Source of the DNA: LCIL01 sp041480845
GTDB lineage: Bacteria > Patescibacteriota > Microgenomatia > UBA8517
Direction: 5' to 3'
Length of the DNA: 19,903 bases
Assembly: GCA_041480845.1 (NCBI GenBank)
Contig: JBGPAU010000013.1
Location: 1-19,903, forward strand
Made by a program: the position numbers and the translations under genes
Part shown: positions 18,894 to 19,903 of the stretch, piece by piece
Layout of the letters: every line of letters begins with the position of its first letter
Position numbering within the stretch: the stretch's first letter is position 1
Notes under the pieces: model-generated
What the model was told of the DNA's origin: nothing
The model's input: the letters and a program-made list of their open reading frames with translations, nothing else
Database searches by the model: none

Positions 18894-19903
18894 TGGCTAA
18901 TGTATAAATACGACCTTTTAGTTTGATAGCATTGTGTTCGTTAACAATTACTACACGCGGCCCGGCATCTTTCGGGTTAAAATCGATAAAGGTAGAAACG
19001 ATAGCGTATTCGGCATTCTTTCTGATAACTTTTACTCCGCCCGGCAGTCCAATCTCATAAGTTGCGGTTTTGGTTATATTTTTAGTACCCGTGGGTGAAA
19101 CTGACGGACTTGCGGCTGACGGGGATGCCGAAGCGCTTACCCCGCCAGCGGAAGGAGACGCCGAGGGTGACAAACTGGCGGACGGACTTAAACTGGCACT
19201 GGGAGACGGAGAATAAGAGGCTGACGGTGAAAGGCTTGCACTGGGAGACGGAGAATAAGAGGCTGACGGTGAAAGGCTTGCACTGGGAGACGGAGAATAA
19301 GAGGCTGACGGTGAAAGGCTTGCCGATACACTTGGTGAAATCGAAGCTGACGGTGAAAAACTTGCGGATACGCTGGGTGAAACCGAGGCGCTAACGGAAG
19401 GCGAAACCGACCGGCTTTCTGAAGCCGAAGGTGAAAGAGATGCAGAAACCGACCGGCTTATCGACGGACTTACTGATAACGAAACCGATGGGCTAATGGA
19501 AGCTGATATGGACCGGCTGGCAGAAGCCGAAGGTGAAAGAGATGCAGATGCCGATTGGCTTACGGATGCACTGACGCTTCGTGAAACCGAGGCGCTAACG
19601 GAAGGAGATACAGACCGGCTAACAGAGGCGGAAGGTGAAACTGATGCAGATACAGATTGGCTTACGGAAGCGCTCACACTCCGTGAAGCCGAAGCGGATA
19701 CAGAAGGACTGACAGATGCCGAAACTGAAGCAGACGGACTAATTGAAGCTGACACCGACCGACTAACTGAAGCCGAAGGAGAAAGAGATGCGGATACAGA
19801 GGGGCTTACGGATGCACTTACGCTCGGAGAAACCGAAGCGGAGATAGACCGAGAAACAGAAGGCGAAACTGAAGCGCTTGGTGAAAGACTTGCCGACACA
19901 CTG
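18886..19903 (-). CDS. Serine-rich repeat protein, C-terminal part (N terminus outside window)
   Basis: The frame stays open to the window edge; the true start is upstream. About the first 255 visible residues are an S-x dipeptide repeat in which almost every second residue is Ser, alternating with Ala, Val, Pro, Leu, Arg, Gln or Ile (for example SASVSPSVSAS). A C-terminal domain of about 65 residues follows (TKTATYEIGLPGGVKVIRKN, then FIDFNPKD, VVIV, IKLKGRIY). Long S-x stalks are known from glycosylated serine-rich adhesins, so a surface stalk is likely. Its position at the head of the Tat genes suggests, but does not show, a link to Tat export. Confidence 0.8.
   Translation of the reverse strand, partial: SVSASLSPSASVSPSVSRSISASVSPSVSASVSPSVSASLSPSASVSRSVSASISPSASVSASVSPSVSASASRSVSASVSQSVSASVSPSASVSRSVSPSVSASVSRSVSASVSQSASASLSPSASASRSISASISPSVSLSVSPSISRSVSASLSPSASESRSVSPSVSASVSPSVSASFSPSASISPSVSASLSPSASYSPSPSASLSPSASYSPSPSASLSPSASYSPSPSASLSPSASLSPSASPSAGGVSASASPSAASPSVSPTGTKNITKTATYEIGLPGGVKVIRKNAEYAIVSTFIDFNPKDAGPRVVIVNEHNAIKLKGRIYTLAND
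19196..19321 (-). repeat. Three tandem 42-bp repeats in the serine-rich gene
   Basis: Units 19196-19237, 19238-19279 and 19280-19321 are essentially identical and encode a 14-residue unit of the type YSPSPSASLSPSAS. They are far more alike than the rest of the S-x region, so they are recent and probably vary in copy number. Confidence 0.9.

Noticed and set aside
1..19903. Alternative genetic code (TGA as Gly or Trp)
   Set aside because: Several genes end at TGA at the expected length (DUF1003 gene, tatC, uppS) and none needs TGA read-through.

Overview
The window looks like chromosomal DNA of a Candidate Phyla Radiation (Patescibacteria) bacterium, most likely of the Microgenomates type. This is inferred from gene content and style, since there is no rRNA to confirm it. 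Supporting signs are short or missing 5' leaders, tiny divergent intergenic gaps, many lineage-specific small or repetitive proteins, a PEGA-domain protein next to mreB, an archaeal-type isopentenyl phosphate kinase, and 7-bp-periodic repeats inside genes. TGA serves as a normal stop codon (DUF1003 gene, tatC, uppS), which argues against the lineages that recode TGA.

Layout. 1-1050: 3' end of argS. 1145-3291: three minus-strand genes, namely an orphan protein, a polytopic membrane protein behind a structured leader, and a DUF1003 membrane protein. 3315-5064: M16 zinc protease followed by ndk. 5073-5222: tandem minus-strand tRNA-Pro(CGG) and tRNA-Arg(CCU). 5259-7508: a PEGA-domain anchored protein divergent from mreB. 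7509-7897: AT-rich spacer made of heptamer repeats. 7898-8677: WecG/TagA glycosyltransferase. 8678-9123: hairpin-rich spacer with a candidate structured RNA. 9124-9882: ECF sigma factor divergent from a small orphan. 9910-13492: isoprenoid block with isopentenyl phosphate kinase, a polyprenyl diphosphate synthase, and an undecaprenyl diphosphate synthase carrying an extra C-terminal domain, with two small orphans between them. 13801-17109: a 1102-aa membrane protein with an N-terminal helix-turn-helix and a roughly 360-residue amphipathic helix built of 11-mer repeats. 17114-18674: a Tat export operon with one TatC and five TatA-like proteins. 18708-19903: a small protein and the C-terminal part of a serine-rich repeat protein that share a homologous domain and lie upstream of the Tat genes, apparently in the same operon.

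How the genes fit together. Much of the window concerns the cell envelope: lipid carrier synthesis (IPK, prenyl synthase, UppS), a glycosyltransferase that could use such a carrier, MreB, a membrane-anchored PEGA protein, a Tat translocase and a large serine-rich surface protein. The strongest candidates for undescribed biology are the HTH/membrane/amphipathic-helix protein, the five-TatA operon linked to a serine-rich protein, and the structured RNA region at 8.7-9.1 kb. Five divergent gene pairs share very short promoter regions, and most of their start codons lie 6-12 nt after a -10 box, which suggests leaderless translation is common here.
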